A program made the position numbers and the translations under genes. Shown here piece by piece: positions 17,173 through 25,546 of a stretch of 38,925 bases of DNA. The first letter of the stretch is position 1; each line of letters opens with the position of its first letter. Below the pieces are notes generated by a model that saw nothing but the letters and a program-made list of their open reading frames with translations, was not told the origin of the DNA and did no database searches. The stretch is from Paludibacteraceae bacterium. Its GTDB lineage: Bacteria; Bacteroidota; Bacteroidia; Bacteroidales; Paludibacteraceae. The DNA lies in assembly GCA_024401475.1 (NCBI GenBank), contig JAKSKZ010000033.1, positions 1-38,925 of the forward strand. The letters are read 5' to 3'.

Positions 17173-18240
17173 TCAACGTTTTCTATTCCGTATGATGCTA
17201 TAATCCCTGATTCTTATCGGAGCTTTGGCAAATTCCCTTTCATGAAGAAATAAATACCAATCGTTATTCTCAAACCATTCTTTTAAATAATTGTCAAGAG
17301 CTATTTCCTTGTCATTTACAACCCTTTTTAAAAAGCCTTTCCCTTTCGCTATTTCATAGTCGTAATATCCGAAATCATAAAAATCATTACATTCCTGATA
17401 GTCATCAAAATAAATACGGATAATCCAAGAATATGCCTTTTGTTTAAGTGAAACATACTTTCGGGGAGATTCAACATTTTTATGATCGTAATATATTAAT
17501 TTATCCTTTTCACTATACCACATTAAAGAGTCGGAACTCTCCTTAGGCAATTCGATTTTTTGTAATCTTTGAATTGCTAACATTATATCTGATTCACAGC
17601 TTGCCACATATTCAGATAGTGTTCTGTGTTTTAGATAGTATAATACATCAAAGGAGTCTTCTTTTAAAGTATTATCATGTTTCCAATTATAAGTAGGATA
17701 ACGATGGATTAATCTCAATTTATAATCGTGAGTAGAAATTGGAGGCATTTCTTTTTCTCTCATCCCGGCTAACCCGTAACGATTTAAATAACGAGTCCAC
17801 TTGGACAATTTCGCTGTAATTCTATCCGTATTATTATTTTTGACGTATTTATTACGATCATCTGCACTTCTTACATAATCATACCCGAAGTCATAACGAT
17901 ATGGATATTCATCATAATCTCCATTATATATTCTAATTATCCATGAGAACGCTTTTAGTTGAAGAGATCCAAAATAACGGAGCGATTCGTATGTTGAATG
18001 CTTGGCTAAGCAATAATCCTGGTCAAGATCACAAATAGTGTACCATCGATAATCCCTACTAATTTTTTTAGGCATTTCATATTGTAACAGTTTAAGCAGC
18101 GCTTGTTCTTCGTTGTGATTACAACTTGCCACATATTCGGAAAGAGTTTTCCTCCTTAGATTCTCTACCATGTCGTCTTGAGGGAAAACCATCTGTGAAT
18201 AAACACCAAATATTACCAATAAATATCCTGCCCTATTCAT
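17173..18240 (-). CDS. Secreted protein of two tandem copies of one unknown domain
   Basis: The 355-residue product has a signal peptide (MNRAGYLLVIFGVYSQMVFP). Two copies of the same ~140-residue domain follow, 175 residues apart: TLSEYVASC at 32-40 and 207-215, SWIIRIY at 99-105 and 271-277, and YDFGY at 116-120 and 288-292. The domain is rich in Tyr, Trp and charged residues and is probably helical. I recognise no family. The gene is visibly richer in A+T than its neighbours, sits beside an IS66-like relic and a dispersed repeat, and converges on the tubulin-like operon. All of this suggests separate acquisition. Function is unknown. Confidence 0.75.
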   Translation of the reverse strand: MNRAGYLLVIFGVYSQMVFPQDDMVENLRRKTLSEYVASCNHNEEQALLKLLQYEMPKKISRDYRWYTICDLDQDYCLAKHSTYESLRYFGSLQLKAFSWIIRIYNGDYDEYPYRYDFGYDYVRSADDRNKYVKNNNTDRITAKLSKWTRYLNRYGLAGMREKEMPPISTHDYKLRLIHRYPTYNWKHDNTLKEDSFDVLYYLKHRTLSEYVASCESDIMLAIQRLQKIELPKESSDSLMWYSEKDKLIYYDHKNVESPRKYVSLKQKAYSWIIRIYFDDYQECNDFYDFGYYDYEIAKGKGFLKRVVNDKEIALDNYLKEWFENNDWYLFLHEREFAKAPIRIRDYSIIRNRKR

Positions 18241-18370
18241 TCTATCTTCCTTATTATCTTACATTTGTCATCCTTTTAAAGATGGATGAAAAATCCCTAC
18301 AGCACCATGATAGGCTGCAACGATGGATTCCGTCCTGTATGTTTCCACATTGAAACAATATAAAAAAGGA

Positions 18371-18624
18371 AATTATATAGCGTTTGACCCAAATGGAAAT
18401 TAATGAAAATTATAGAGCTATAGTTAATTTCCAGGAACGTTGATTGATGATTTGTTAAACATTAACCACCATTAATTAATTGTTAATTTAGTGATTGACA
18501 ACGTTTTGCTACCGTCTAATTAAACATCGACTTGAAATTAATGAATAAATTAATGGACGATTAATGACAATTAATGTTTAAAACTAACATTTTTATTTTG
18601 GGGTCTAAATGTATATAGATCCCC
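18371..18624 (+). repeat. Dispersed non-coding repeat, copy B (~254 bp)
   Basis: This is the second copy of the element at 2438-2682, in the same orientation. The left block AATTATATAGCGTTTGACCC and the right block 18532-18584 are nearly identical to copy A. The left comb is degenerate (CATTAAC, CATTAAT, TGTTAAT) but keeps spacers of 3 and 4; the right comb of four ATTAATG heptamers is kept with spacers 5, 4, 3. It ends in a hairpin, GGGGTCTA (18600-18607) with TAGATCCCC (18616-18624). It fills most of the 408-bp gap between the duplicated-domain gene and folB; 18241-18370 is leader sequence without a clear promoter. Confidence 0.85.
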
Positions 18625-18648
18625 ATCCAAATTTCCCAACCGAACACA

Positions 18649-18996
18649 TCATCCATTCACCACCACCGTTGCCTGAGCCATGTCGCCCATAACCGGAGGA
18701 TTCAATTTAGAAACCCTCACTTCAATAGCCTCGATTTGAGGGAAGTGCTGCTTCACCGACTTCAAAATTCTTCCTGCCACATGCTCTATCAGTTTAGAGG
18801 GCGTTCGCATCTCCTCTTTAACCAAATCAAAGACAATGGCATAGTTGATTGTACCATCCAAATCGTCGGTCTCCATAGCATTTGTAAAATCGACATCCAA
18901 ATCTATGCTCACCTCATATTCGCCCCCAACTATTGTCTCTTCTGGCATTACACCATGAAAGGCATGGAAACGCATTCTCTCCAACAAGATCTTCAT
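18649..18996 (-). CDS. folB: Dihydroneopterin aldolase
   Basis: The 115-residue protein matches FolB in length and pattern: RMRFHAFHGVMPEE near the N-terminus with Glu20 in the place of the substrate-binding Glu, and RVSKLNPPV with Lys97 as the conserved catalytic Lys. It converts 7,8-dihydroneopterin to 6-hydroxymethyl-7,8-dihydropterin plus glycolaldehyde in folate synthesis, and works in the cytoplasm, usually as an octamer. It starts 8 bp after rsmD, so it is the last gene of the minus-strand block. Confidence 0.93.
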   Translation of the reverse strand: MKILLERMRFHAFHGVMPEETIVGGEYEVSIDLDVDFTNAMETDDLDGTINYAIVFDLVKEEMRTPSKLIEHVAGRILKSVKQHFPQIEAIEVRVSKLNPPVMGDMAQATVVVNG

Positions 18997-19004
18997 AATC
19001 CCTT

Positions 19005-19535
19005 TTATTTAAAGAACGAGAAATTAACATGACCATAATTTCGATGGTCGAAAAAGTGAGGATGAGATGAGAATGAGAAATCCTTAGGGTGTTCCAATAT
19101 AAGCATTCCATCGGGAGCCAACAACTCATGAGCAAAGATCAAATCCGGAATATTAGGCAACTCCTTATGGTCGTAGGGAGGATCAGCAAAAATCATATCA
19201 TACTTTGCCCCAACACGTTCAATAAACTTGAACGTATCCGTTTTGAGTGTATTGATTGAATCGACCTTCAATTCAGCAATCACCTTCTTAATAAAAGAGT
19301 AGTTGATTGAGTTGAGTTCCAACAAGGTGATATCCTTGCAGCCTCTGGAAGCAAACTCCAAACTTATATTGCCAGTCCCGCCAAACATATCCAAGACCTT
19401 CAACTCTTCAAAATCGACCATGTTGTTCAAAATATTGAACAGACCTTCCTTGGCGATATCCGTCGTCGGACGGGCTTTCAAATTAGCAGGAGGATTGAAT
19501 CTTCTGCCCTTATAGATTCCACTTACAATACGCAT
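19005..19535 (-). CDS. rsmD: 16S rRNA (guanine-N2) methyltransferase RsmD
   Basis: The 176-residue enzyme begins with MRIVSGIYKGRRF and RPTTDIAKEGLFNIL, the RsmD N-terminal signature. It has the SAM-binding loop DMFGGTGN (49-56) and the catalytic motif DPPY (118-121). The family methylates G966 of 16S rRNA (E. coli numbering) during 30S assembly. Its start overlaps the end of the DUF3822 gene by 13 bp and folB follows 8 bp later, so the three genes form one unit. Confidence 0.93.
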   Translation of the reverse strand: MRIVSGIYKGRRFNPPANLKARPTTDIAKEGLFNILNNMVDFEELKVLDMFGGTGNISLEFASRGCKDITLLELNSINYSFIKKVIAELKVDSINTLKTDTFKFIERVGAKYDMIFADPPYDHKELPNIPDLIFAHELLAPDGMLILEHPKDFSFSSHPHFFDHRNYGHVNFSFFK

Positions 19536-20368
19536 AATGGTATATTGAATAAATTCAAATAACGTTCTGGCTTCTCTACCTTCTCAAACGAACCGAGCAA
19601 AGAAGATGGTCTTGCTGCAACACGAATATTCTTCAGATACCGCATCAAGGCTGCCATGAGTTCGTCGTCCACAATACCCGCCACCGTTGTAACCGACTTA
19701 TATTGATCCAAACCGAACAAGTCATAAATGCCCAACACGAAATACAAAAACTCATCTGTGTTGCGATAAGCAAACGAATTGGCCATTTGAAGTTTCCCCC
19801 CGGTTACGACCACCACATCGACAAAACCAGCATGTAAATTCAAAAAGAGATTTGAATCGGAATGTTTCCTATTCTCCATTACCGAAGTCTGAATAAAGAG
19901 ACTCTGACGATTAAGGAAACGAACCGTAGGAAAGCAGGATTGAACTGATTGAACAAGATCTGATTGGAGTGCATATATTAAGTTCACATCCAAAATCTTC
20001 AACGAATCGACATTCAGTTGCATCGTAGGAGCCAACTCCCCATGCGTCAATTTCCAAATGGCAGTCGCATCCGAATCCTGAAAAATACCCATTGGAACCA
20101 ATTCATAAACAGAATCTTCTTCCAAAAACAAAACCTGCGAAAATGATGATTTCAAAACAGGATGGCTTTGTGAATAGTCTCTCAAAACTTCGACAGAAGA
20201 TTTGCCAGGTTCAGCAACCTCCAAGAAATAAAGTATCCCGTCATGCTTACGGGCATAGACAATAAAACAAAATCCATTCGGAATGAACCGAATGGACATT
20301 GTATATTCTAAAGTGTTGGACAAATCGAATGCCTTGTCGGCAATCTCCGTCAACCTACCTTTTTGCAT
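19523..20368 (-). CDS. DUF3822-type protein
   Basis: The 281-residue cytoplasmic protein resembles the DUF3822 family, found in Bacteroidota and often encoded just before rsmD, as here. The strand pattern (SDSNLFLNLHAGFVDVVVV with later GIVDDELMAALMRYL) suggests an actin/HSP70-like ATPase fold, but I see no clear nucleotide motif. Its ATG overlaps the previous stop by one base (TAATG) and its end overlaps rsmD by 13 bp, which implies translational coupling. Function is unknown. Confidence 0.75.
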   Translation of the reverse strand: MQKGRLTEIADKAFDLSNTLEYTMSIRFIPNGFCFIVYARKHDGILYFLEVAEPGKSSVEVLRDYSQSHPVLKSSFSQVLFLEEDSVYELVPMGIFQDSDATAIWKLTHGELAPTMQLNVDSLKILDVNLIYALQSDLVQSVQSCFPTVRFLNRQSLFIQTSVMENRKHSDSNLFLNLHAGFVDVVVVTGGKLQMANSFAYRNTDEFLYFVLGIYDLFGLDQYKSVTTVAGIVDDELMAALMRYLKNIRVAARPSSLLGSFEKVEKPERYLNLFNIPLCVL

Positions 20369-21054
20369 TACTCCCAGTTACCTGCGTTGTTGTTAGACTC
20401 GTTAACGTCACCAACCTTAAGACCTTCGTAACGACCAAGAGTCTCAGCTTGCTTTACCAAGTTAATAATCTCTTGCTTGTTCAAACCATTAAGATAAGTC
20501 TTATAAGGAGTCTTAGCCTCGAACAAAGGAATTTTTGTATTAGACTTAGTCACGTACTCACCTGTAGCCATCTCAAACTTAACACCATTTGTAAATGGAA
20601 CATAAGCCAAAGAATCCAAACCTTTGTAATTGTCGCCAAACAAAGTCTTCTTAACACTTACATAAGAAGTATCACGCTTAAAGTTTGCCAAGAATTGATC
20701 AAGATCCTCGATGCCATATTTAGCAGCCTCCTCTGGAGTTGACAACTTCAAAGCGATAGAATCGGTCAAACCCTTCTCCAATTGTTGGTCTGACAATTCA
20801 CCCAACTTCATGACTACCGGAATTTGCTCATTGTTGATGAAGTTAACAAGTGTGTCAAAGTCTGCTGTATATCTTCCATACAACTCCTTGTACTGTACTT
20901 GTGCCTTTCTGATATCCTTTAGGCGTTGGATAACTGCATTGTCTCTTACGTCCTTATTCTCATTGAACTCGATTGGAGTCATGATACTGCTGTAGCAAAT
21001 GTATGCCATGAAGATGCTGGCTACAATCAACAAGCTTTTGAATACAATTCTCAT
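20368..21054 (-). CDS. Conserved membrane-anchored protein of unknown function
   Basis: The 228-residue protein has one N-terminal membrane helix (about 4-24) followed directly by a helical segment (IQRLKDIRKAQVQYKELYGRY), an arrangement reminiscent of type IV pilin-like proteins. No prepilin cleavage motif is seen, so the likeness is only in shape. The rest is mixed alpha/beta and ends in an Asn-rich tail (NESNNNAGNWE). It is the first gene of the minus-strand block and is joined to the DUF3822 gene by a 1-base overlap. Function is unknown. Confidence 0.7.
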   Translation of the reverse strand: MRIVFKSLLIVASIFMAYICYSSIMTPIEFNENKDVRDNAVIQRLKDIRKAQVQYKELYGRYTADFDTLVNFINNEQIPVVMKLGELSDQQLEKGLTDSIALKLSTPEEAAKYGIEDLDQFLANFKRDTSYVSVKKTLFGDNYKGLDSLAYVPFTNGVKFEMATGEYVTKSNTKIPLFEAKTPYKTYLNGLNKQEIINLVKQAETLGRYEGLKVGDVNESNNNAGNWE

Positions 21055-21208
21055 ATTTTTAATTTATTTTATATTATTTTTCTTTTTTACCTAAAGATTA
21101 CAAAACGATTAATGTGCAAATTTAAAAAAGAAAAAACGATAATAAAATCTTTCGTGCAAAGTTTTTTCCATCTTTCGCCACAATTATTCACAAAGTTAGC
21201 ACATCATA

Positions 21209-21239
21209 TTGCAGAAACGAGGAATAAAAGGTAACTTTC
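21209..21239 (+). promoter_or_regulatory. Possible promoter of the RecD-like helicase gene
   Basis: TTG (21209-21211), 20 bases, then TAACTTTC (21232-21239), one mismatch from TAnnTTTG, 25 bases before the ATG. The rest of the 210-bp divergent gap (21055-21264) shows nothing else distinct. Confidence 0.35.
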
Positions 21240-21264
21240 GCCACGATTTCCCCGAACAACGAAG

Positions 21265-22668
21265 ATGATTAATGATTTCTTATATAAGAGGGTGATTGGG
21301 CATTTTCCCCACACCCCTACGCAACAACAAGATGAACTCATTCAAAAACTATCCGGTTTTGTGATAGACCGCACTCCTGGCATCTTCCTGCTAAAAGGAT
21401 ACGCTGGTACTGGTAAAACCTCCGTCATCGCTGCTCTCATCAAAGCCATGGACGAATTACAACAAGCCATCATTCTGATGGCGCCAACCGGCCGTGCCGC
21501 AAAAGTGCTATCTTCCTACTCTGGGAAACAAGCCTACACAATTCACAAAAAGATATACCGCCAACATATCGGAGGTGAAATCAATGGAGACTTCTCTCTT
21601 AACGCCAACCTTCACAAAGGCACTTTGTTCGTAGTTGACGAGGCCTCCATGATTGCCAACGCCTCGGGCGAATCGAATTTTGGTTCGGGCCGACTTCTTG
21701 ACGATTTAATAGAATTCGTCTATGGCGGCGACGGCTGTAAAATGATTCTAATTGGCGACACCGCCCAGCTTCCTCCTGTGGGGCAAGTGATGAGCCCCGC
21801 CCTTGAAAAAGGGCATTTGGAAGGTTACGGCTTCCCCGTCGAAGAATATCGCTTGACCGACGTTGTCAGACAAGCTTGCGAATCGGGCATTCTCTACAAT
21901 GCCACCAAGCTTCGCCTACATATTTTAGAGGAACTGTCTGGAGTTATTCCCGACATTGAGATAGATCCTTACACCGACATCAAACATGTTTCCGGGGAGG
22001 AACTTATCGAAGAGATCTCGTCCTCCTTCTCCCAAGTAGGCATGGACGAAACCATCGTCATCTCACGCTCTAACAAACGGGCCAACATCTTCAATAACGG
22101 CATACGAAACCGCATCCTTTATAGGGAGGAAGAGTTATCGTCGGGCGACCTCCTCATGGTGGTGCGCAACAACTATTTTTGGTCCAAAGGCATTGAAAAG
22201 TTTGATTTCATCGCCAATGGCGACATCGCCGAAGTGAAGCGAATACGAAACAAACGAGAACTCTATGGATTCAGATTCGCCGACGTCCAACTCTATTTCC
22301 CCGATTACGACATCGAATTGGAGGCGAAAATCGTTTTAGACACGCTTCAAAGCGAAGCACCAGCCTTGAGTTACGACGACCAAAACCGACTGTTCCAAGC
22401 CGTACAAGAAGACTATATGGAGATAGGCAACAAACGAGAACGCATGAAAAAAATGCGTGAAGATCCTTATCTAAACGCCCTACAAGTGAAATTCGCCTAT
22501 GCCGTCACTTGCCACAAAGCACAAGGTGGACAATGGAAGAATGTCTTTTTAGACCAAGGCTACCTCACCGACGAGATGATCAACACCGAATATCTTCGTT
22601 GGCTATACACCGCTTTCACTCGCGCCAAGTCTAAACTCTATTTGGTCAATTGGCCAAAGAAAAATTAG
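21265..22668 (+). CDS. RecD-like ATP-dependent DNA helicase (superfamily 1)
   Basis: The 467-residue protein carries a Walker A motif GYAGTGKT at 45-52, the helicase motif APTGRAAKVL, Walker B in LFVVDEASM (~127-135), and motif III in LIGDTAQLPPVG. Near the C-terminus YAVTCHKAQGGQWKNVFLD and LYTAFTRAKSKLYLVNW are the UvrD/RecD-type motifs V and VI. It is shorter than RecD of the RecBCD complex and lacks the long N-terminal domain of RecD2, so it is best called a RecD-like 5'-3' helicase probably acting in DNA repair or recombination. No RecB or RecC gene is nearby. Confidence 0.87.
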   Translation: MINDFLYKRVIGHFPHTPTQQQDELIQKLSGFVIDRTPGIFLLKGYAGTGKTSVIAALIKAMDELQQAIILMAPTGRAAKVLSSYSGKQAYTIHKKIYRQHIGGEINGDFSLNANLHKGTLFVVDEASMIANASGESNFGSGRLLDDLIEFVYGGDGCKMILIGDTAQLPPVGQVMSPALEKGHLEGYGFPVEEYRLTDVVRQACESGILYNATKLRLHILEELSGVIPDIEIDPYTDIKHVSGEELIEEISSSFSQVGMDETIVISRSNKRANIFNNGIRNRILYREEELSSGDLLMVVRNNYFWSKGIEKFDFIANGDIAEVKRIRNKRELYGFRFADVQLYFPDYDIELEAKIVLDTLQSEAPALSYDDQNRLFQAVQEDYMEIGNKRERMKKMREDPYLNALQVKFAYAVTCHKAQGGQWKNVFLDQGYLTDEMINTEYLRWLYTAFTRAKSKLYLVNWPKKN

Positions 22669-22728
22669 GCGTCATGTCAAACTTTTCGGAAAGTATTTTG
22701 TAAATTGCAGAAAACTCATAAAACGATA

Positions 22729-23922
22729 ATGGGTATGGCAAGATTAGATAAAGATTTTCCCAAAGTCGGGCTTCTCTCCTTCCTCCTTTCAATGTTGCTA
22801 TCCGTTGCCAACGCAGAGAAGGTGGGAATAGAGGGCATCTACTACAACATCAACGACAACCAGTCTACTGCCGAGGTGACTTATCGAGGCGACGAAGAGG
22901 ACGGATGGATGTATTTCACTGCAGACGAACTATATACGGACGATGTCACAATTCCTCCAACCATCACTTACAGGGGAAATTCCTACGAGGTAAAGAGTAT
23001 TGGCAACGACGCCTTTGCAGGAAGCAAAAACATGACGACGCTCCATTTGCCATCCACCGTCACGAACATTGGGACAGGAATCTTTTCGCTCTGCAACTCG
23101 CTTCAATCCATCTCCGTGGAAGACGAGAACCCTATGTTTTTCAGCCACAAAGACATTCTTTACCAAAAGAATCCCGACCAAATCTTCTTTGTACCTAAAA
23201 ACATACAAGGCGACATCGAACTTATCGAGAGCATCACCACTATTCCAAGTTCGGCTTTTCAAAATCGATTAGGGTTGAAAACCATCACCTTGCCTGAGGG
23301 CATTACCACTATTGCCGACGGAGCATTTAATAAATGCACCAACCTGCAAGAGGTTTTCTTCGGAGATAATGTCACTACCATCGGAGAGCAAGCTTTCAGC
23401 GATTGCTCCAACCTCACAATCGTCACCATTCCCCAAAGTGTGAAGAGAATAAAGACTTCCGCTTTCTTGAACTGCGCCAACCTCAATTATGTTCTTCTTT
23501 ATGACGGTATCGAACAAATCGATAAAATGGCGTTCTATAATTGTCCCAACATTTTAGGCATACACCTCCCCAGCACTTTGAACAGTATCGGAGAAAAGGC
23601 TTTCTACGGATGCCAAAGTTTAGGCGTCATACAAAACGACAGCAAACTCCCTATTGAAATAGGTTCAGAAGAATATGGCTATGTGGCATACTACGCCTAC
23701 GACATCATTCAAGACATTACAGACTGCAACGATACAAAGCAAACAGAGGCAACATATCTGCGACAAGGAGATTGGCTAACAATCTATAACGCAGCCAACA
23801 AACACATAAAGGTCTTTTCCGTCAACGGACAAATCATTTATGACAACAAATGTAGTGAAGACGTAAAGACCATCTTTGTTGGTCCGCAACGAGTCTTCGC
23901 ATTTTTTCTCAAAAACAAATAA
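22729..23922 (+). CDS. Secreted BspA-type leucine-rich repeat protein
   Basis: After a short N-terminal stretch and a signal sequence (GLLSFLLSMLLSVANA), the protein has several LRR_5/BspA-type repeats over about residues 80-320, with the pattern IGxxAFxxCxxLxxIxLPxxVxxI. The C-terminal ~50 residues (IKVFSVNGQIIYDN and the end VFAFFLKNK) resemble a type IX sorting domain. BspA-like proteins are usually surface-exposed and bind host or microbial partners. I place the start at ATG 22729; ATG 22735 is also possible. A TTG 24 bp upstream would extend the frame but adds a charged stretch ahead of the signal peptide. It ends 2 bp before mtnN. Confidence 0.8.
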   Translation: MGMARLDKDFPKVGLLSFLLSMLLSVANAEKVGIEGIYYNINDNQSTAEVTYRGDEEDGWMYFTADELYTDDVTIPPTITYRGNSYEVKSIGNDAFAGSKNMTTLHLPSTVTNIGTGIFSLCNSLQSISVEDENPMFFSHKDILYQKNPDQIFFVPKNIQGDIELIESITTIPSSAFQNRLGLKTITLPEGITTIADGAFNKCTNLQEVFFGDNVTTIGEQAFSDCSNLTIVTIPQSVKRIKTSAFLNCANLNYVLLYDGIEQIDKMAFYNCPNILGIHLPSTLNSIGEKAFYGCQSLGVIQNDSKLPIEIGSEEYGYVAYYAYDIIQDITDCNDTKQTEATYLRQGDWLTIYNAANKHIKVFSVNGQIIYDNKCSEDVKTIFVGPQRVFAFFLKNK

Positions 23923-23924
23923 GC

Positions 23925-24614
23925 ATGAACAATATTGGTATAATTGCCGCAATGGATTCAGAAGTGACTCTATTGAAGAATGCAATCGAAAACAGAATAG
24001 ACACAAAAATAGCCGGCTCCTTTTATCATTCAGGAAAAATCGGCAAGCACAACGTAGTACTCACTCGTTGTGGAATCGGGAAAGTGAGTGCAGCACTCTC
24101 TGCCCAAGTGATGATTTCCCAATTCAAAGTAGATTGCCTATTCAACACAGGATGCGCCGGAGCTTTGGCTCCTGGCCTCAACATTGGAGACTTCGTCATA
24201 TCCACAAGCACTGCGGAATGGGACATCGACATTGAAGCCATTGGGTTGCCAAGGGGCTATGTTTCTGCTCTCGACTCAACAGTGATGAAAGCAGACGACA
24301 AACTCTCCCTATTAATGAAATCGGCTATTCCTTCTAACGAAAAAGTACAAGAAGGGCTGATTGTCTCTGGCGACCAATTTGTTCATACAGATCAACAAAG
24401 GCAAACAATTCTAAAGAATTTTCCTACCGCCCTCTGTACAGAGATGGAAGGAGGTGCCATCGGCCACGTATGCACACAAAACAACATCCCGTTCTGCATC
24501 ATTCGATGTATGTCAGACACGGCAGACGGTGATAGCAGTGTCAATTTCGAGGAATTTTCAGCCATGGCTGGAGAAAAATCAGGCGCTAACATGATAAGGT
24601 TGCTCAATGCATAA
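23925..24614 (+). CDS. mtnN: 5'-methylthioadenosine/S-adenosylhomocysteine nucleosidase
   Basis: The 229-residue enzyme shows the family's start (IGIIAAMDSEV with Glu13), the purine-binding block CTEMEGGAIGHVC with Glu175, and RCMSDTAD with the catalytic Asp198. These positions match E. coli MTAN (Glu12, Glu174, Asp197) with an offset of one. It hydrolyses methylthioadenosine and S-adenosylhomocysteine to adenine plus the thioribose, for methionine salvage and recycling of methylation by-products. It lies 2 bp after the LRR gene, so the two may be co-transcribed although their roles look unrelated. Confidence 0.93.
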   Translation: MNNIGIIAAMDSEVTLLKNAIENRIDTKIAGSFYHSGKIGKHNVVLTRCGIGKVSAALSAQVMISQFKVDCLFNTGCAGALAPGLNIGDFVISTSTAEWDIDIEAIGLPRGYVSALDSTVMKADDKLSLLMKSAIPSNEKVQEGLIVSGDQFVHTDQQRQTILKNFPTALCTEMEGGAIGHVCTQNNIPFCIIRCMSDTADGDSSVNFEEFSAMAGEKSGANMIRLLNA

Positions 24615-24661
24615 TTTCCATTTTTAAAACAAGCCAAGGAATAAAAATCCGCACCATTTGC

Positions 24662-24669
24662 TATTTTTG
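24662..24669 (+). promoter_or_regulatory. Promoter -7 box before the MORN-repeat gene
   Basis: TATTTTTG is a perfect TAnnTTTG box followed by CA, 27 bases before the next start codon. No TTG is found at the usual upstream spacing, so the -33 element is weak or absent. Confidence 0.45.
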
Positions 24670-24696
24670 CATACAAATTAAAAACAAGAAAAAAAA

Positions 24697-25482
24697 ATGA
24701 AACGATTCATAGCACTTCTTTTAACAGGGTTCAGCCTACTAAACATAATGGCTGCAACACCCAACGAAACAGACAAGAAAGGTCGCAAACAAGGAGCCTG
24801 GAGCAAAACATACGCCAACGGAAATCTAATGTATGAAGGCCAGTTCAAAGATGACCAACCGACTGGCACCTTCAAAAGATATTTTGAATCGGGCAAACTC
24901 AAACTTGTGCAAACTTATACAAAAGGGGAAAATTCAACCGTAGAAATATACGAGGAGGATGGAAAGACCATTTCCATGTCCGGTTCCTATATAGGGAAAG
25001 TGAAAGACGGTGAATGGAAATTCTATAAGGAAGGTAAAATCTCCGTCATTGAACTATACAAAAAGGGCGTTAGAAACGGAGTGTCGAAAATTTATGCGGA
25101 GAATGGTGCTGTCATCGAAGAGATTCCTTACACCAACGACAAAATCGACGGCATCAAAAAAGCCTACTTGGAAGATGGAAAGTTGTATTCTGAAGTTGAG
25201 TACAAGAAAGGTGTAGAAGACGGCTTCTACAAACTCTACGAAGGAAACGAAAAGCCAACCATCACCGGACAACATGTAAACGGCAAAAGAGACGGCGAAT
25301 GGAAAGTTTACAACGACAAAGGCGAATTGGACGAAGTGCTAACCTACAAAAACGGAAAGCAAACAAACGCTCAAGAGCAAAAGAAAAAGCATAGCAAGAC
25401 ATTCGACCAAAAGGAGGCTGAGCACAATATCTATAGAGAACCAACAGAGTTGATTCCTGGAGCCAGCGTCAAAGGCATGTGA
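24697..25482 (+). CDS. Secreted or periplasmic MORN-repeat protein (YwqK-like)
   Basis: The 261-residue protein has a signal peptide (MKRFIALLLTGFSLLNIMA) and then about eight MORN_2-type repeats (pattern GxWKxYxxxGxLxxxxxYxxGxxxG) from about 28 to 230: for example QGAWSKTYANGNLMYEGQFK and DGEWKVYNDKGELDEVLTYK. The C-terminal ~40 residues are charged and lack repeats. Such proteins are often labelled YwqK-family antitoxins, but no toxin gene is adjacent. A structural or envelope role is as likely. It lies 64 bp before xseA. Confidence 0.8.
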   Translation: MKRFIALLLTGFSLLNIMAATPNETDKKGRKQGAWSKTYANGNLMYEGQFKDDQPTGTFKRYFESGKLKLVQTYTKGENSTVEIYEEDGKTISMSGSYIGKVKDGEWKFYKEGKISVIELYKKGVRNGVSKIYAENGAVIEEIPYTNDKIDGIKKAYLEDGKLYSEVEYKKGVEDGFYKLYEGNEKPTITGQHVNGKRDGEWKVYNDKGELDEVLTYKNGKQTNAQEQKKKHSKTFDQKEAEHNIYREPTELIPGASVKGM

Positions 25483-25546
25483 TCCCTTCAACCGACGTCA
25501 GCCCTATCGTACGATTTTTCCACCAGAAACATAAAGGATAAAAAAT

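Noticed and set aside
20368..21054. Type IV pilin-like protein
   Set aside because: The N-terminal helix followed by a charged helix looks similar, but there is no prepilin peptidase site and no pilus assembly gene nearby.
22705..22728. TTG start for the LRR protein
   Set aside because: It would add a short polar stretch before an already adequate N-terminus; ATG 22729 or 22735 is more likely.
24697..25482. Antitoxin of a toxin-antitoxin pair (YwqK annotation)
   Set aside because: The MORN repeats explain the similarity, a signal peptide is present, and no toxin-like gene adjoins it.
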